From Erinaceus europaeus (lineage: Eukaryota > Chordata > Mammalia > Eulipotyphla > Erinaceidae), in contig NC_080176.1 of assembly GCF_950295315.1 (NCBI RefSeq), forward strand, positions 30,635,669 through 30,699,668: a DNA stretch of 64,000 nt, read 5' to 3'. The notes beneath the pieces are model-generated. The model saw nothing but the letters and a program-made list of their open reading frames with translations. It made no database searches and had not been told where the DNA came from. A program made the position numbers and the translations under genes. Shown piece after piece: positions 9,900 through 19,359 of this stretch. Position 1 is the first letter of the stretch. The number at the start of each line of letters is the position of its first letter.

Positions 9900-11493
9900 A
9901 AATGGGAGTAGGTCACCGAAGTAAAAACCCTGGGGTGAGGGTGGATGTTCAGCTTCCTGGGGTAGGGGGTTGTCCAGAGACATCCTGTGTCAGAGATATC
10001 CTGTGTCATACCTGTGTCCAGAGACATCAGGTGTGGAATGTCAACCCTTCAGCCTCATTACTCAGGTGAGACCTTTCCTTTCATAGGATTCTCCTAACTC
10101 CATTTCAGGTGGTTCACTTCCTGACGAAGTCCCAAAACCTAGATATAGACGAGGTCCCGTGAGATAGAGCATATGTTCACACGTATCCATAAATTAGGGC
10201 AAAATATATATCTGAAAGCAAAAGTACATAATAGTCTGCAGTGAGTCAGTATAAAGTTCCTAATGAAATAGTATCTAATTAGACTTAGATACCCTCCTCA
10301 CCTACTTCCTATTACAGTTCTCTTACTCACTCCAAAGCTAACCATAGCAAAGCAAGGACTACAAAAGCTAAATAAGGGCAAGAGACTAGCATACTTTAAT
10401 GATGACTCTTTAGTCATTATCAGGCCACCCCATCAACTGGGGCCCTAATCAGGGAGTCCTGAGATTCCCAAACAGACATGATGGGACTAGACCTCAAATA
10501 AATCCCTCTCTCCATTGTTAGAGGTCATCTCTATCAGGAAAAACAAAATAGACCCCTTTGTCGGTCCTCCATAGGACCTTGCCCTCAACTTGGATCAACA
10601 ATGGTAGAGGATGTTCCATCCTCCCTTGGAGGATGGACAACATACTCTATGCTACACCTGAGGAAGATGGGGAGATATTGGGGCTGCCTGGAATGTTCTT
10701 ACTCATGACCACAGAATGTGAGCTCAGATCTAGAGGGATGCAAAGGTCACATAGGCTCCTAAGCTAATTATGGGCCCCAGATCTGATCAAATCGATGGGG
10801 TTTACAGTCAACAATATTTATAACCCTTTCCCATATTAGGGAGCTACTCTCTTCCCTGATCCAGCTTTCTGTCCCTTTTCCAGCCATGCCATCATCTCCC
10901 CAGACAATAATTAGGATCCACCTGCATATCAGATTTCAGGCTTAGGGGGAAAAAAAACCTAGTATAGCCACAGGTCCTTTGGAATAAAACTAAATAGGCC
11001 TACTAGCTATCTATAAAATGGAGGACCCCCCCCCCCCAACTCTTCATCTGCACTATTCCAGGCTTTAGGTCCATGACTGGTCAACAATTTGTTTGGCTTT
11101 GTATGTTAACTCTCTTTTCAGCCACCAGGTTCCAGATGCTAGCATGGTGTCAACCAGACTTCCCTGGACAGACAACCCCACCAATGTGTCCTGGAGCTCT
11201 GCTTCCCCAGAGCCCCACCCTAATAGGGAAAGAGAGAGACAGGATGGGAGTATGGATCAACCTGTCAATGCCCATGTTCAGTGGGGAAGCAATTACAGAA
11301 GCCAGACCTTCCACCTTCTGCATCCCACAATGACCTTGGGTCCATACTCCCAGAGGGTTAAAGAATAGGAAAGCTATCGGGGATGGGATGGGATACCGAG
11401 TTCTGGTGTTGGGAATTGTGTGGAAATGTACCCCTCTTATCCTATGGTTTTTTCAGTTTCCTTTTTATAAATAAAAAATAAAATAAAATAAAA
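9900..11493 (+). mobile_element. R1: unclassified hedgehog retroposon, copy 1
   Basis: About 1.6 kb without coding potential, ending in an A-rich AATAAA-type tail (11467-11493). Its last 800 bases match, in reverse complement, 35417-36232, so it is a dispersed family. Shared landmarks include CATACTCCCAGAGGGTTAAAGAATAGGAAAGC and ATGGTGTCAACCAGACTTCCCTGGACAGACAA, each quoted in part. A C9 tract lies at 11030. It has no RT, no LTR and no tRNA head. An L1-type 3' end or a non-autonomous element are both possible. Confidence 0.6.
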
Positions 11494-11712
11494 AAGGGGG
11501 CAGGTGGTGGCACACCTGGTTGAGTGCATGTGTTACAATGTGCAAGAACCCAGGTTCAAGCCCCCGGTCCCCACTTGCAGGGGGAAATCTTCACGAGTGG
11601 AGGATGAGTGATGCTGGTGTCTATCTATCTGTCTATCTATCTCCCCCTTCCTGTCAATTTCTGGCTGTCTCTATCCAATAAAGAAATAAAGATAATTTTA
11701 AAAAATTTTAAA
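11494..11712 (+). mobile_element. E2 SINE
   Basis: GGTGGTGGCACACCTGGTTGAG head, B box GGTTCAAGCCC, CCCCACTTGCAGGGGG, a (CTAT)n patch at 11622-11642, and the tail CTATCCAATAAAGAAATAAAG. It landed in or beside the A-rich tail of R1. Confidence 0.88.
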
Positions 11713-12007
11713 AGGATAATCAGAGCTATGAAATCATTCTTGGAAATTTGAAGTGGGAAACAAAGACAATGGAAGAGTTTAAAAAGAGTTGAAGAAATCT
11801 TCCAGAAATTAAGGCAAAAAGACAGATGTAAAATACAAGAGAGAAAGATCAGACAGTCAGAAAATGACTAAAGGAGATTCATCCTGTGAATAATAAAAGT
11901 TCAAGAAAATAAAATAAAATTGCTAAAAGTGAATGTTAAAACATGCTACTTATGACACAATGTACTTAGTACAATGGATGTTTTAAAGATTGCAAATTAA
12001 ATGTTAA
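11713..12007. other. intergenic, nothing recognised
   Basis: A-rich unique-looking sequence between two SINEs. No ORF or repeat family recognised. Confidence 0.4.
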
Positions 12008-12215
12008 CATCCCCACCTGCAGGGGAGTCGCTTCACAGGCGGTGAAGCAGGTCTGCAGGTGTCTATCCTTCTCTCCTCCTCTCTGTCTTCCCCTCCTCTC
12101 TCCATTTCTCTCTGTCCTATCCAACAGTGACAACAACAATAATAACTACAACAATAAAAAAAAAACAAGGGCAACAAAGGGAATAAATAAATAAAATAAA
12201 TATTTAAAAAAAAAG
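12008..12215 (+). mobile_element. E1 SINE, lacking its tRNA-like head
   Basis: Begins at CCCCACCTGCAGGGGAGTCG, so the A and B boxes are missing; body and tail are intact (GGGAATAAATAAATAAAATAAA). This is a 5'-truncated copy. Confidence 0.85.
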
Positions 12216-12286
12216 AAACTCCAAGAATGACGGTGTATTCAACAAGCTTAGAGTAGCTCTAAGAACAAGTTAGAAGGTCTGACAGA

Positions 12287-12505
12287 GGGGCTGGGTGGTG
12301 GCATTCCTGGTTGAGCGCACATGCTACAGTGCACAAGGACCTAGGTTCGAGCTCCAGCCCCCACCTGCAGGGCAAAAGCTTTATGAGTGGTGAAGCAGTA
12401 TTGCGGGTGTCTCTCTGTCTCTCTATCTCTCTTTCCCTTTCAATTTATGGCAGTCTCTATCCAATAAATAAATAAATAAATATAATACAAAAAAAATTGT
12501 TTTAA
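12287..12505 (+). mobile_element. E2 SINE with target duplication (reference copy)
   Basis: Bounded by AGAAGGTCTGACAGA (12272-12286) and AGAAGGTCTGGCAGA (12506-12520), 14 of 15 bases matching. The head GGTGGTGGCATTCCTGGTTGAGCGC and B box GGTTCGAGCTC show the tRNA origin of E2. The body has CACCTGCAGGG and CT-rich sequence, and the tail is TATCCAATAAATAAATAAATA. E2 differs from E1 in its A-box region and in having no (CAA)n block. Confidence 0.92.
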
Positions 12506-12742
12506 AGAAGGTCTGGCAGAAAAGTTCCAGAAAATATGAAACTGACATGTTTCTATTCTACAGGAGAGAAGTTAGAGTTAGAAAATTAGACAAATGAAAA
12601 AGAAAAAAATTACATGGTTTGTAGTTTCAATGCTTCATCATTTCAAACCTTCAGGTTTGGCTAATATCAAAAACTAGAAAACAAGAAGGACATGGAGGAA
12701 TTTGAACCCTTGTGTAATGCTAATAGAAATGTGAAAAGAGAG

Positions 12743-13002
12743 AGTCAGGCAGTAGTGCAGTGGGTTAAGCACATGTGGCACAAAGCGCAAGGACCAGCAT
12801 AAAGATCCCAGTTCGAGCTCCCAGCTCCCCACCTGCAGGAGAGTCGTTTCACAAGCAGTGAAGCAGGTCTGCAGGTGTGTATTTCTCCCATTCTCTGTCT
12901 TCCCCTCCTCTCTCCATTTCTCTCTGTCCTATCCAACAACGACAACAATAATAACTACAACAATTTTAAAAAAGGGCAACAAAAGAGAATAAATAAATAA
13001 AT
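12743..13002 (+). mobile_element. E1 SINE, short form
   Basis: GAGTCAGGCAGTAGTGCAGTGGGTTAAGC head, B box GTTCGAGCTCC, tail GAGAATAAATAAATAAATA. Flanked by short TGAAAAGA repeats (about 12732 and 13004) that look like its target duplication. Confidence 0.88.
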
Positions 13003-13104
13003 AGTGAAAAGACACACTCCCCAGTGCCAAATGATTTGGCAGTTTTTCAAAGGATATATAGATATAGATACATAGATAAAGATGTATTGGGCTGTCCTAT
13101 CAAT

Positions 13105-13230
13105 AAAATGGGAAGAAAAATAAAATGGCTGCTAGGAGTAGTGGATTCATAGAGCAGGCACCAAGCCCCAGCAATAACCCAGAAGGCAAGAAGGAAGGAA
13201 GGAAGGGAGGGAGGGAGGAAAGGAGGATGG
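13105..13230 (+). mobile_element. E1 3' module with GGAA tail
   Basis: Only the terminal module is present (GGCTGCTAGGAGTAGTGGATTC to CCAGCAATAACCCAGAAGGC), followed by an (AGGA)n tail. The tRNA head and CAA region are missing. Confidence 0.7.
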
Positions 13231-14040
13231 GTTATTCATTCAACTATTATTTACAGGGGTCAAAAAGAGGAAATAACCCAAATATCTATCAACAGATAAG
13301 TAGATTAACAAAGTGTGGTATATACATACAATGGGATATTTTTCAGTCTTGCAAGTATTTTTTTTTTTGCCTCCAGGGTTATTGCTGGGGATTGGTGCCT
13401 GCACTATGAATCCACTGCTCCTGGAGGCCATTTCTTCCATTCTGTTGCCCTTGTTGTTTATTGTTGTTATCATCATTGTTGTTGTTGGATAAGATAGAGA
13501 GAAATGGAGAGAGGAGGGGAAGACAGAGAGGGGGAGAGAAAGATAGACACCTGCAGACCTGCTTCACCGCTTGTAAAGTGACCCCCCTGCAGGTGGGGTG
13601 TCAGGGGCTCAAACCAGGATCCTTACACAGGTTTGTGCACTTTGTGTTATGTGCGCTTAACCCGCTGTGCTAGCACCCTGCCCCACAAGGAATTCTGACA
13701 CATGCTACCATATAGATAAACCTTTCACACAAAAGGATAAATATGTATGATTCCTCTCATATGAGATACCTAGATTAGGTAAATTCATATAGACACAAAG
13801 TAGAATAGACCTTACCAGAGGTTAGAGATGGGGAGGGTGAGAGGAGTTATTGTCTAATGGATATTGAGTTTCTATTTTGGATGATAAAAAAAAAAGTTTC
13901 TAGAAATGGATAATGGGGGTGGTGGCATATTATGGGAATGTATTTAATGCCACTGAACTGTATACTTGAGAACAGTTAAATTGGTCAGTTTTATGTTAGA
14001 TATATTTTGTGCCAAGACAGACAAGTAGGGTTATAAAAAA
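13231..14040 (+). mobile_element. old L1 (L1M-like) 3' end, split by E1
   Basis: 13231-13357 contains AATAACCCAAATATCTATCAAC and GTGGTATATACATACAATGG, characteristic of old mammalian L1 3' ends. After the E1 at 13358-13685 it resumes with CATGCTACCATATAGATAAACC, ATGATTCCTCTCATATGA, and CACTGAACTGTATACTTGAG. Diverged and non-coding. Confidence 0.75.
13358..13685 (-). mobile_element. E1 SINE, long form
   Basis: Full minus-strand copy: poly-T, GCCTCCAGGGTTATTGCTGGGG (inverted 3' module), GTTGCCCTTGTTGTTTATTG, GA-rich body, CCCCCTGCAGGTGGGG, then head ending GTGCTAGCACCCTGCCCC. It splits an old L1 3' end. Confidence 0.9.
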
Positions 14041-14354
14041 AAAAAAAGGAACCCAGTATTAGTATAGTATACTCAGTGCTACCAAGCTTTCAAGAGTAGC
14101 TGGAAATGAAAATGAGCACTGGATATCTCCTGCACACTAATTAACAAAATGTAATAACGCTGCATGAGTCATACACAATATTTCTGCAATATTGTGGGCT
14201 CAGAAAGGCTTCTAGAAAGAGACATTAGCAGATTATCATGGTAGGTGAAAGACTAGGATTAAAGAAATCTAAATTCTATACATAACTTTTATAAGTGTGT
14301 ATGGAACTGGGACCTCATTCATTCACAATTTCATCACTCCAGATCATCTTTTTA

Positions 14355-14598
14355 AAGATGTTTATTTATCTTAATTTTATTTTAAAGGGTATTTATTTAT
14401 ATTGAATATAAACAGAGAAATTGAGAGGGATGGGGGAGGTAGAGAGAGAAAGAGAATAAAGAAAGAGAGAGACACACACAGCACTGTTTCATCATTTGTG
14501 AAGCTTCCCCTGCAGGTTGGGAATGGGCAGAGCTTAAATGTGGGTCTTTTCAAACTGTAATATGTGTGCTCAGCTGGGTGCTCCACCTCCCAGCCCCA
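14355..14598 (-). mobile_element. E2 SINE, diverged
   Basis: Inverted E2: GAGAAATTGAGAGGGATGGGGG, GAAGCTTCCCCTGCAGGTTGGG, then GTGTGCTCAGCTGGGTGCTCCACC. Confidence 0.8.
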
Positions 14599-14607
14599 AC
14601 TCTAGAT

Positions 14608-14760
14608 CATTTTTTCATTCAGAGACAAAGACACAGAAAGTAGAAGAGACACCACAGCACTAGCACCTCCCATGTGGTGGTAGAGCTTGAAACAGGGCTG
14701 CACACATGGCAGTACAGGCACACTACGTGGTGAACTATCTCTCTGTTTTCCACTACTTTT
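14608..14760 (-). mobile_element. E2/E3-like SINE, old
   Basis: GA-rich start, then GCACTAGCACCTCCCATGTGGTGG and an inverted tRNA-like 3' end GTACAGGCACACTACGTGGTGAACTATC. Too diverged to place firmly. Confidence 0.5.
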
Positions 14761-14761
14761 T

Positions 14762-14935
14762 AAAAAGATTTATTTATTTTCACAAGAGAATTAATGAAAG
14801 ATAAAGAGACCAGAGTACTGCTTAACTTTGGCATATAGTAGTGTTGGAAATTGAACCTGGGACCTCAAGGGCCTCAGATGCAAAAATTAGTTGCCTTATG
14901 CATGACTCTATGCACTGCTTTAAATCACCTTCTAG
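14762..14935 (-). mobile_element. E3 SINE, diverged
   Basis: AGAGACCAGAGTACTGCTTAAC, GGAAATTGAACCTGGGACCTC (inverted B-box region) and GCCTTATGCATGACTCTATGCACTG (head). Confidence 0.65.
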
Positions 14936-15104
14936 CTCTTCACTTACCCCATATGTAAGATGTGATAAATAATGGGATAAATCACAGGCTATCTCATTCT
15001 TTCAAAAGCCTTGGTGTAAATATTATACTGATCAGTTGGCATACTCAACTTCTTCTTTCTCCAACTCCTCCTATTCCCCCTCTCCTCCTCTTCCTTCTCC
15101 TCCT

Positions 15105-15300
15105 TCTTCTTTTGACTAGAGACAGGGAGCAATTGAGAAGCAAGAGGAGATAGAAAGGAAGAGAAAGAGAGATGTGAGAGACACCTGCAGCACTGCTTTA
15201 CTACTTATGAAGCTTCCCCCGCTGCAGGTAAGAACCTTAGGCTTAAACCTGAGTCCTTGCACATGGAATTTGTGCACTCTACTGGGAACTCCACTAGCAC
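15105..15300 (-). mobile_element. E2 SINE
   Basis: GACTAGAGACAGGGAGCAATTGAG, CACCTGCAGCACTGC, GAAGCTTCCCCCGCTGCAGG and a head with GTGCACTCTACTGGGAACTCCACTAGC. It is directly upstream of a separate E1 insertion. Confidence 0.82.
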
Positions 15301-15313
15301 CCATTGTGAACTT

Positions 15314-15592
15314 TTAAAAAAATATTTATTTATGTATTCCCTTTTGTTGTCCTTGTTTTATTGTTGTAGTTATTATTGTTGTTGTCACTGTTGGATAGGA
15401 CAGAGAGAAATGGAGAGAGGAGGGGAAGACAGAGAGGGGGAGAGAAAGATAGACACCTGCAGACCTGCTTCACCGTCTGGGAAGCAACTCCCCCTGCAGG
15501 TGGGGAGCTGGAGACTTGAACCGGGATCCTTATGCCGGTCATTGCACTTTGCACCACCTGTGCTTAACCTGCTACACTACTATCTGACTCCC
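15314..15592 (-). mobile_element. E1 SINE with exact target duplication
   Basis: CCATTGTGAACTT at 15301-15313 is repeated exactly at 15593-15605. The copy is a well-preserved short form with GTTGCCGTTATT-type CAA block inverted, CACCTGCAGACCTGCTTCACC and the head GTGCTTAACCTGCTACACTACTATC. Confidence 0.93.
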
Positions 15593-15691
15593 CCATTGTG
15601 AACTTCTTGAAAGGTATTTTGCATGATATTTCTATCTAATTACATTGTGTTGTGTAAAATGATACATACTATGCTTAAAAACAGAAAGCTA

Positions 15692-15860
15692 GGGCAGGGT
15701 GATGATGCACCTGGTTGAGTGCATGTCACCATGCACAAAGATCTGGGTTTAAATGCCTACTCCCCACCTATAAGGGAGAAGCTTCACAAAGTGAAGCATT
15801 ATTGCAGGTGTCTATCTTTCTCTCCCTTTCCTCTCATTTTTTCTCTGTCCTATGTAATAG
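15692..15860 (+). mobile_element. E2 SINE
   Basis: GGTGATGATGCACCTGGTTGAGTGC head, CCCCACCTATAAGGGAGAAGC, then TTTCTCTGTCCTATG. Its tail has become the purine tract at 15861-16010. Confidence 0.8.
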
Positions 15861-15877
15861 GAAGAAAGAGAGAAAAG

Positions 15878-15908
<31 letters not shown>

Positions 15909-15936
15909 GAGAAAGGAAGGAAGGAAGGGAGGAAGG

Positions 15937-15986
<50 letters not shown>

Positions 15987-16010
15987 AATGGAAATTGAGA
16001 AAAGAAAGGA
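15861..16010 (+). repeat. purine tract (GAAA, GGAA, GA mixture)
   Basis: About 150 bases with almost no pyrimidine on the + strand, combining AAAG, AAGG and AG units. It is the expanded tail of the E2 to its left. Confidence 0.92.
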
Positions 16011-16032
16011 ATTGAGAGTGAAAGAAAGAACT

Positions 16033-16235
16033 TGGGGCCAGGCACTGGCGCACCTGGTTGAGCATGCGTGTTACAATGTAAAAGGACCCAGGTTCAAGCT
16101 CCTGTCCCCGCCTGTAAGAGGAAAGCTTTGTGAGTGGCAAAGCAGGGATGCAGGTGTCTCAGTGTCTCTCTCCTTCTCTATCTTCCCTTCACTTCTCAAT
16201 TTCTCTCTATATCTATTCCATAAGTAAATAATATT
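16033..16235 (+). mobile_element. E2 SINE
   Basis: GGGGCCAGGCACTGGCGCACCTGGTTGAG head with A box close to consensus, B box GGTTCAAGCTC, CCCCGCCTGTAAGAGGAAAGC, then CTATTCCATAAGTAAATAA. Confidence 0.85.
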
Positions 16236-16269
16236 TTAAATAAAGGAAGAAAGAAAGAGAGAGAGAATG

Positions 16270-16324
<55 letters not shown>

Positions 16325-16327
16325 AAA
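16236..16327 (+). repeat. (GAAA)n microsatellite
   Basis: Expanded tail of the preceding E2: first mixed GAGA, then pure AAAG units from about 16274. Confidence 0.93.
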
Positions 16328-16356
16328 ATTAAGAGAGAAAGATAGGGGGAAAATGG

Positions 16357-16650
16357 TGGCAGGGGCTAGTTGTTGGCCTACTGGGTTAAGCAGACATAGT
16401 ACAAAGCACAAGGACCTGCTCAAGGATCCCAGTTTGAGCCCCTGATTCTCCACCTGAGGGGGAGGGGGTCACTTCAGAAATAGTGAAGCAGGTCTGCAAG
16501 TGTCTTTCTCTCTTCTCTATCATCCCTCCTCTTTCAATTTCTCTGGGTCCTATCCAGTAAAATGGGATTTAAAAAATGGCTTCCAGGAGCAGTGGATTCA
16601 AAGTGCAGGCACCAAGCCCCAGCAATAACCCTGGGGCAAAAAAGAAAAAA
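16357..16650 (+). mobile_element. E1 SINE, long form
   Basis: Head GGGCTAGTTGTTGGCCTACTGGGTTAAGC, B box AGTTTGAGCCC, and the 3' module GGCTTCCAGGAGCAGTGGATTC to CAGCAATAACCCTGGGGC. The CAA block is nearly absent (only ATCCAGTAAAATGGG). Confidence 0.82.
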
Positions 16651-16740
16651 AAGTGATGCCTGCCAGGAGCCGTGGACTTGTCAAATAGGCACAGAACCCC
16701 AACAGTAACCTGGTGACAATGAATAAACAAAAGGTTATTT
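16651..16740 (+). mobile_element. second E1-type 3' module
   Basis: TGCCTGCCAGGAGCCGTGGACTTG through CCAACAGTAACCTGGTGAC repeats the 3' module of the copy just before it. Tandem doubling of the module or a separate truncated insertion are equally possible. Confidence 0.55.
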
Positions 16741-16854
16741 TTCATCCTTTAGAGAAATATAATATTGTGTTAGAGTGCTGGGAGTTTGGTTGAAGAAGAA
16801 TCAGAAAAACATTAGGCTTCACTGACTTGTTTTAGTATTTAAATATTTGTTACC

Positions 16855-17365
16855 AGAGGCCAGAAGATAACTCAGCAGGTAAGAGTATATATATATATTG
16901 CCTCCAGGGTTATTGCTGGGGCTTGGTGCCTGCACTACAAATCCATTGCTTCTGGGGACCATTTTTCCCACTTTTTGTTGCCTTTATTGTTATTGTTGCC
17001 ATTGCTATTGTCATTGTTGGATAGGACAGAGAGAAAGCAAGAGATTAGAGGAAGACAGAGAGGGGGAGAGAAAGATAGACACCTGCAGACCTGTTTCACT
17101 ACCCGTGAAGCAACCTGCCCCCTGTAGGTGGAGGGCCAGGGGCTTGAACTGGGATCCTTACGCTGGTCCTTGCACCTCACGCCATGTGTGCTTAATCTGC
17201 TGCACTACTGCCTCATCCACATGAGTCTATTTTACTATGCTCAAGGGCCTGGATTGAATCCCTGATTAAAGAGAAGGAAACATGGGCAACACCAAAGAGC
17301 ATTCCACGGATGACAGAGCAGTGCTGTTGTGTCTCTCCCTCTCTCTTCTCTTTCTCTTTCACTCT
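16855..17365 (+). mobile_element. diverged SINE (E3-like) split by E1
   Basis: 16855-16896 (CCAGAGGCCAGAAGATAACTCAGC) and 17222-17365 (CTCAAGGGCCTGGATTGAATCCC, ACAGAGCAGTGCTG) read as the two halves of an E3-like copy around the E1 insertion at 16897-17218. Confidence 0.5.
16897..17218 (-). mobile_element. E1 SINE, long form
   Basis: Begins after an (AT)n patch with TTGCCTCCAGGGTTATTGC and ends with GCTTAATCTGCTGCACTACTGCC. The inverted CAA block and GA body are intact. Confidence 0.9.
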
Positions 17366-17370
17366 CTAAT

Positions 17371-17775
17371 TATGGCTAGGCAGTGACACACCCAATTGAG
17401 TACACACATTACCATGCTCAAATACCTGGGTTCAAGCCCCTGCTCCCTACCTGCAAGGGGGGAAGCTTCACAAGTAGTGAAGCTGAACTGCAGATGTCTC
17501 TTTCTCTTTTTATTATTCTTTATTTAGTTATTGGGTAGAGATAGCAAGAAATCGAATGAGAAGGGGGTGATAGAAAGGAAGAGAGACACCTGCAGCACTG
17601 CTTCATCATGCACAAAGCTTTCCTCCAGCAGGTGGGGCCCAGTGACTCAAACCTAGGTCCTTGAGCATTGCAAAATGTGCGCTCAACCAGGTATGCTACC
17701 ACTTGTCCCCCCCTATCACTTTACAGCTCCCCCACCTCTCTCAATTTCTCTCTATCCTAATAAAAAAGTAGAAAA
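17371..17775 (+). mobile_element. E2 SINE split by an inverted E2
   Basis: The 5' part (17371-17507) has GGCAGTGACACACCCAATTGAG and GGTTCAAGCCC; the 3' part (17713-17775) has CACCTCTCTCAATTTCTCTC and CTATCCTAATAAAAAAG. A minus-strand E2 sits between them. Confidence 0.75.
17510..17712 (-). mobile_element. E2 SINE inserted inside another E2
   Basis: GGGTAGAGATAGCAAGAAATCG, CACCTGCAGCACTGC, GCAGGTGGGGCCCAG and the head GCTCAACCAGGTATGCTACCAC. With its + strand host it forms a natural inverted repeat. Confidence 0.85.
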
Positions 17776-17849
17776 AAAGTGTGGGGGTGGGCAGTAAATT
17801 CATCATGCCTGCCCCTAGTCCCAGCAATAACACTAGAGGCAAAAAAAAA

Positions 17850-17892
17850 AGAAGAAGAAGAAGAAGAAGAAGAAGAAGAAGAAGAAGAAGAA

Positions 17893-17939
<47 letters not shown>

Positions 17940-18018
17940 AGAAGAAGAAGAAGAAGAAGAAGAAGAAGAAGAAGAAGAAGAAGAAGAAGAAGAAGAAGAA
18001 GAAGAAGAAGAAGGAAGA
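17850..18018 (+). repeat. (GAA)n microsatellite, about 53 units
   Basis: Near-pure GAA from the A-rich tail of a SINE 3' module (17786-17849). The only breaks are one GAG unit near 17914 and GGAAG near the right end. Apparent poly-E, poly-R and poly-L reading frames on both strands are artefacts of this repeat. Confidence 0.97.
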
Positions 18019-18037
18019 CTAGAAGGAAGAGAAAGGG

Positions 18038-18215
18038 CACCAAGCAGTGGTGCACCCAGTTAAGCACACACATTACAGTTCAAGGGGGAAGAAAGCTTTA
18101 CAAGTAGTGAAGCAGTGCTGCAGGTGTCTCTCTGTTTCTTTCCCTCTATATCTCCCCCACCCCTCTGAATTTATCTCTCTTAATCGAATAATAAAATAAA
18201 ATTTTTTTAAAAAGG
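18038..18215 (+). mobile_element. E2 SINE, degraded
   Basis: CAAGCAGTGGTGCACCCAGTTAAGC head, B-box region deleted, GCTTTACAAGTAGTGAAGC body and AATAATAAAATAAAA tail. Confidence 0.75.
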
Positions 18216-18289
18216 AAGGGGGTGGGGAAGCTTCTGAGCAATATCATACACAAAGGAGACTCTTGGTTCTTCCTCCTGGACCTTTTTTA

Positions 18290-18622
18290 TTATTATTTTT
18301 TTGCCTCCAGGGTTATTGCTGGGGCTCAGTGCCTACACTACAAATCCACTGCTCCTGGAGGCCATTTTTCCATTTTGTTGCCCTTGTTGTTTATTGTTGT
18401 TGTTGTTGTTATTGCTGTCATTGTTGTTGGATAGGACAGAGAGAAATAGAGAGAGGAGAAAAAGACAGAGAGGGGAAGAAAAGGACACTTGCAGACCTGC
18501 TTCACTGCTTGTGAAGCGATGCCCCTGCAGGTGGGGAGCCGGGGCTCAAACTGGGATCCTTACGCTGGTCCTTGCACTTTGCGCCAGGTGCACTTAACCC
18601 ACTGCACTACCATCCAACCCCC
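18290..18622 (-). mobile_element. E1 SINE, long form
   Basis: TTGCCTCCAGGGTTATTGC start, GTTGCCCTTGTTGTTTATTG, GAAGCGATGCCCCTGCAGG, and the head GCACTTAACCCACTGCACTACC. Well preserved. Confidence 0.92.
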
Positions 18623-18639
18623 CAGGACCTCATTTTTTT

Positions 18640-19060
18640 AAGTTTTTAAAAATTTTATTAGTGACAATACTGATTTACAGAATTGTGAGATAACAGGAGT
18701 ACAATTCCACACCATTCCCACCATTAGATTTCTGTATCCTCATTCCCTCCATTGAGAGCTGCAGTAGTTACCCCAAGGTCACAGATATGGATTGACTATT
18801 ATTTCTATAACTATCTATTTTTGTATATATTTTCCCTTTTTAATATGGTCTTGCCTTCTCTTCCTTTCTAAGTCACATCTATACCTATAAATACTTTTGA
18901 ATGCCCTTCCATTTTTCTTCTCTCTTCAGGTCTTGATGGAATTGGAGTTCCGAGCCCTCTGGTCATCTTCCCTTGACATTTCTCCCCTTTTGGGAGTATG
19001 GACCAAATTTCTTTATGGGTGGCAGATGGTGGGAGAACTAATAAATTTTTTGTTTGTTTT
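18640..19060 (-). mobile_element. R2: unclassified hedgehog retroposon
   Basis: Its 3' end on the minus strand is an AATAAA-containing, A-rich stretch (18645-18665). Landmarks are GTACAATTCCACACCATTCC and GAGTATGGACC. The first resembles the R1 3' end and the second lies 340 bases away, compared with about 125 in R1, so R1 and R2 look like relatives differing by an internal deletion. A second R2 copy is the landing site of the provirus at 19360-27752. Confidence 0.6.
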
Positions 19061-19084
19061 TGGGTTTTTTTGTTTGTTTGTTTT

Positions 19085-19200
19085 TGTTTTTAACAGAGCA
19101 GTGAGCAGTTCTGGTTTATGGTGGTACGAAGGACTGAACCGAGGACTTCAAAGCCTCGGCATAAGAGTCTCTTCATATAACCATTATGCTACCTACCCTT
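19085..19200 (-). mobile_element. E3 SINE
   Basis: AGAGCAGTGAGCAGTTCTGG, GGACTGAACCGAGGACTTC (B-box region) and ATAACCATTATGCTACCTACC (head with A box). Confidence 0.8.
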
Positions 19201-19229
19201 GCCTGAGAACTCATAAATTTTAACTCTAC

Positions 19230-19310
19230 ATTTTTTAAAGGTAAAGACAGAGATAGAGAGAGACAGAGACAGAGGGGTTGTGCACTTTGCAAAGCAGCAC
19301 AATATCAATG
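19230..19310 (-). mobile_element. old SINE fragment
   Basis: GA-rich stretch followed by GGGGTTGTGCACTTTGCAAAGC. A similar arrangement occurs at 44198-44337, which suggests the same diverged family. Confidence 0.45.
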
Positions 19311-19359
19311 TAAGATAATAGGAGTATAATTCCACACTGTTCCCACCACCAGTGTTCTC
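19311..19359 (-). mobile_element. R2 copy hosting the provirus, left part
   Basis: AGGAGTATAATTCCACACTGTTCC matches R2 at 18690-18720. The sequence resumes across the provirus at 27753, showing the provirus inserted into an R2 copy. Confidence 0.75.

Noticed and set aside
11073..11368. ORFs of 86-91 codons inside R1, with a matching one at 35544-35807
   Set aside because: They are in both R1 copies because the DNA is homologous. They are short, have no domain and no sign of codon selection that I can judge by eye.
17741..18107. ORFs of poly-Leu, poly-Glu and poly-Arg
   Set aside because: Translations of the GAA microsatellite in different frames.
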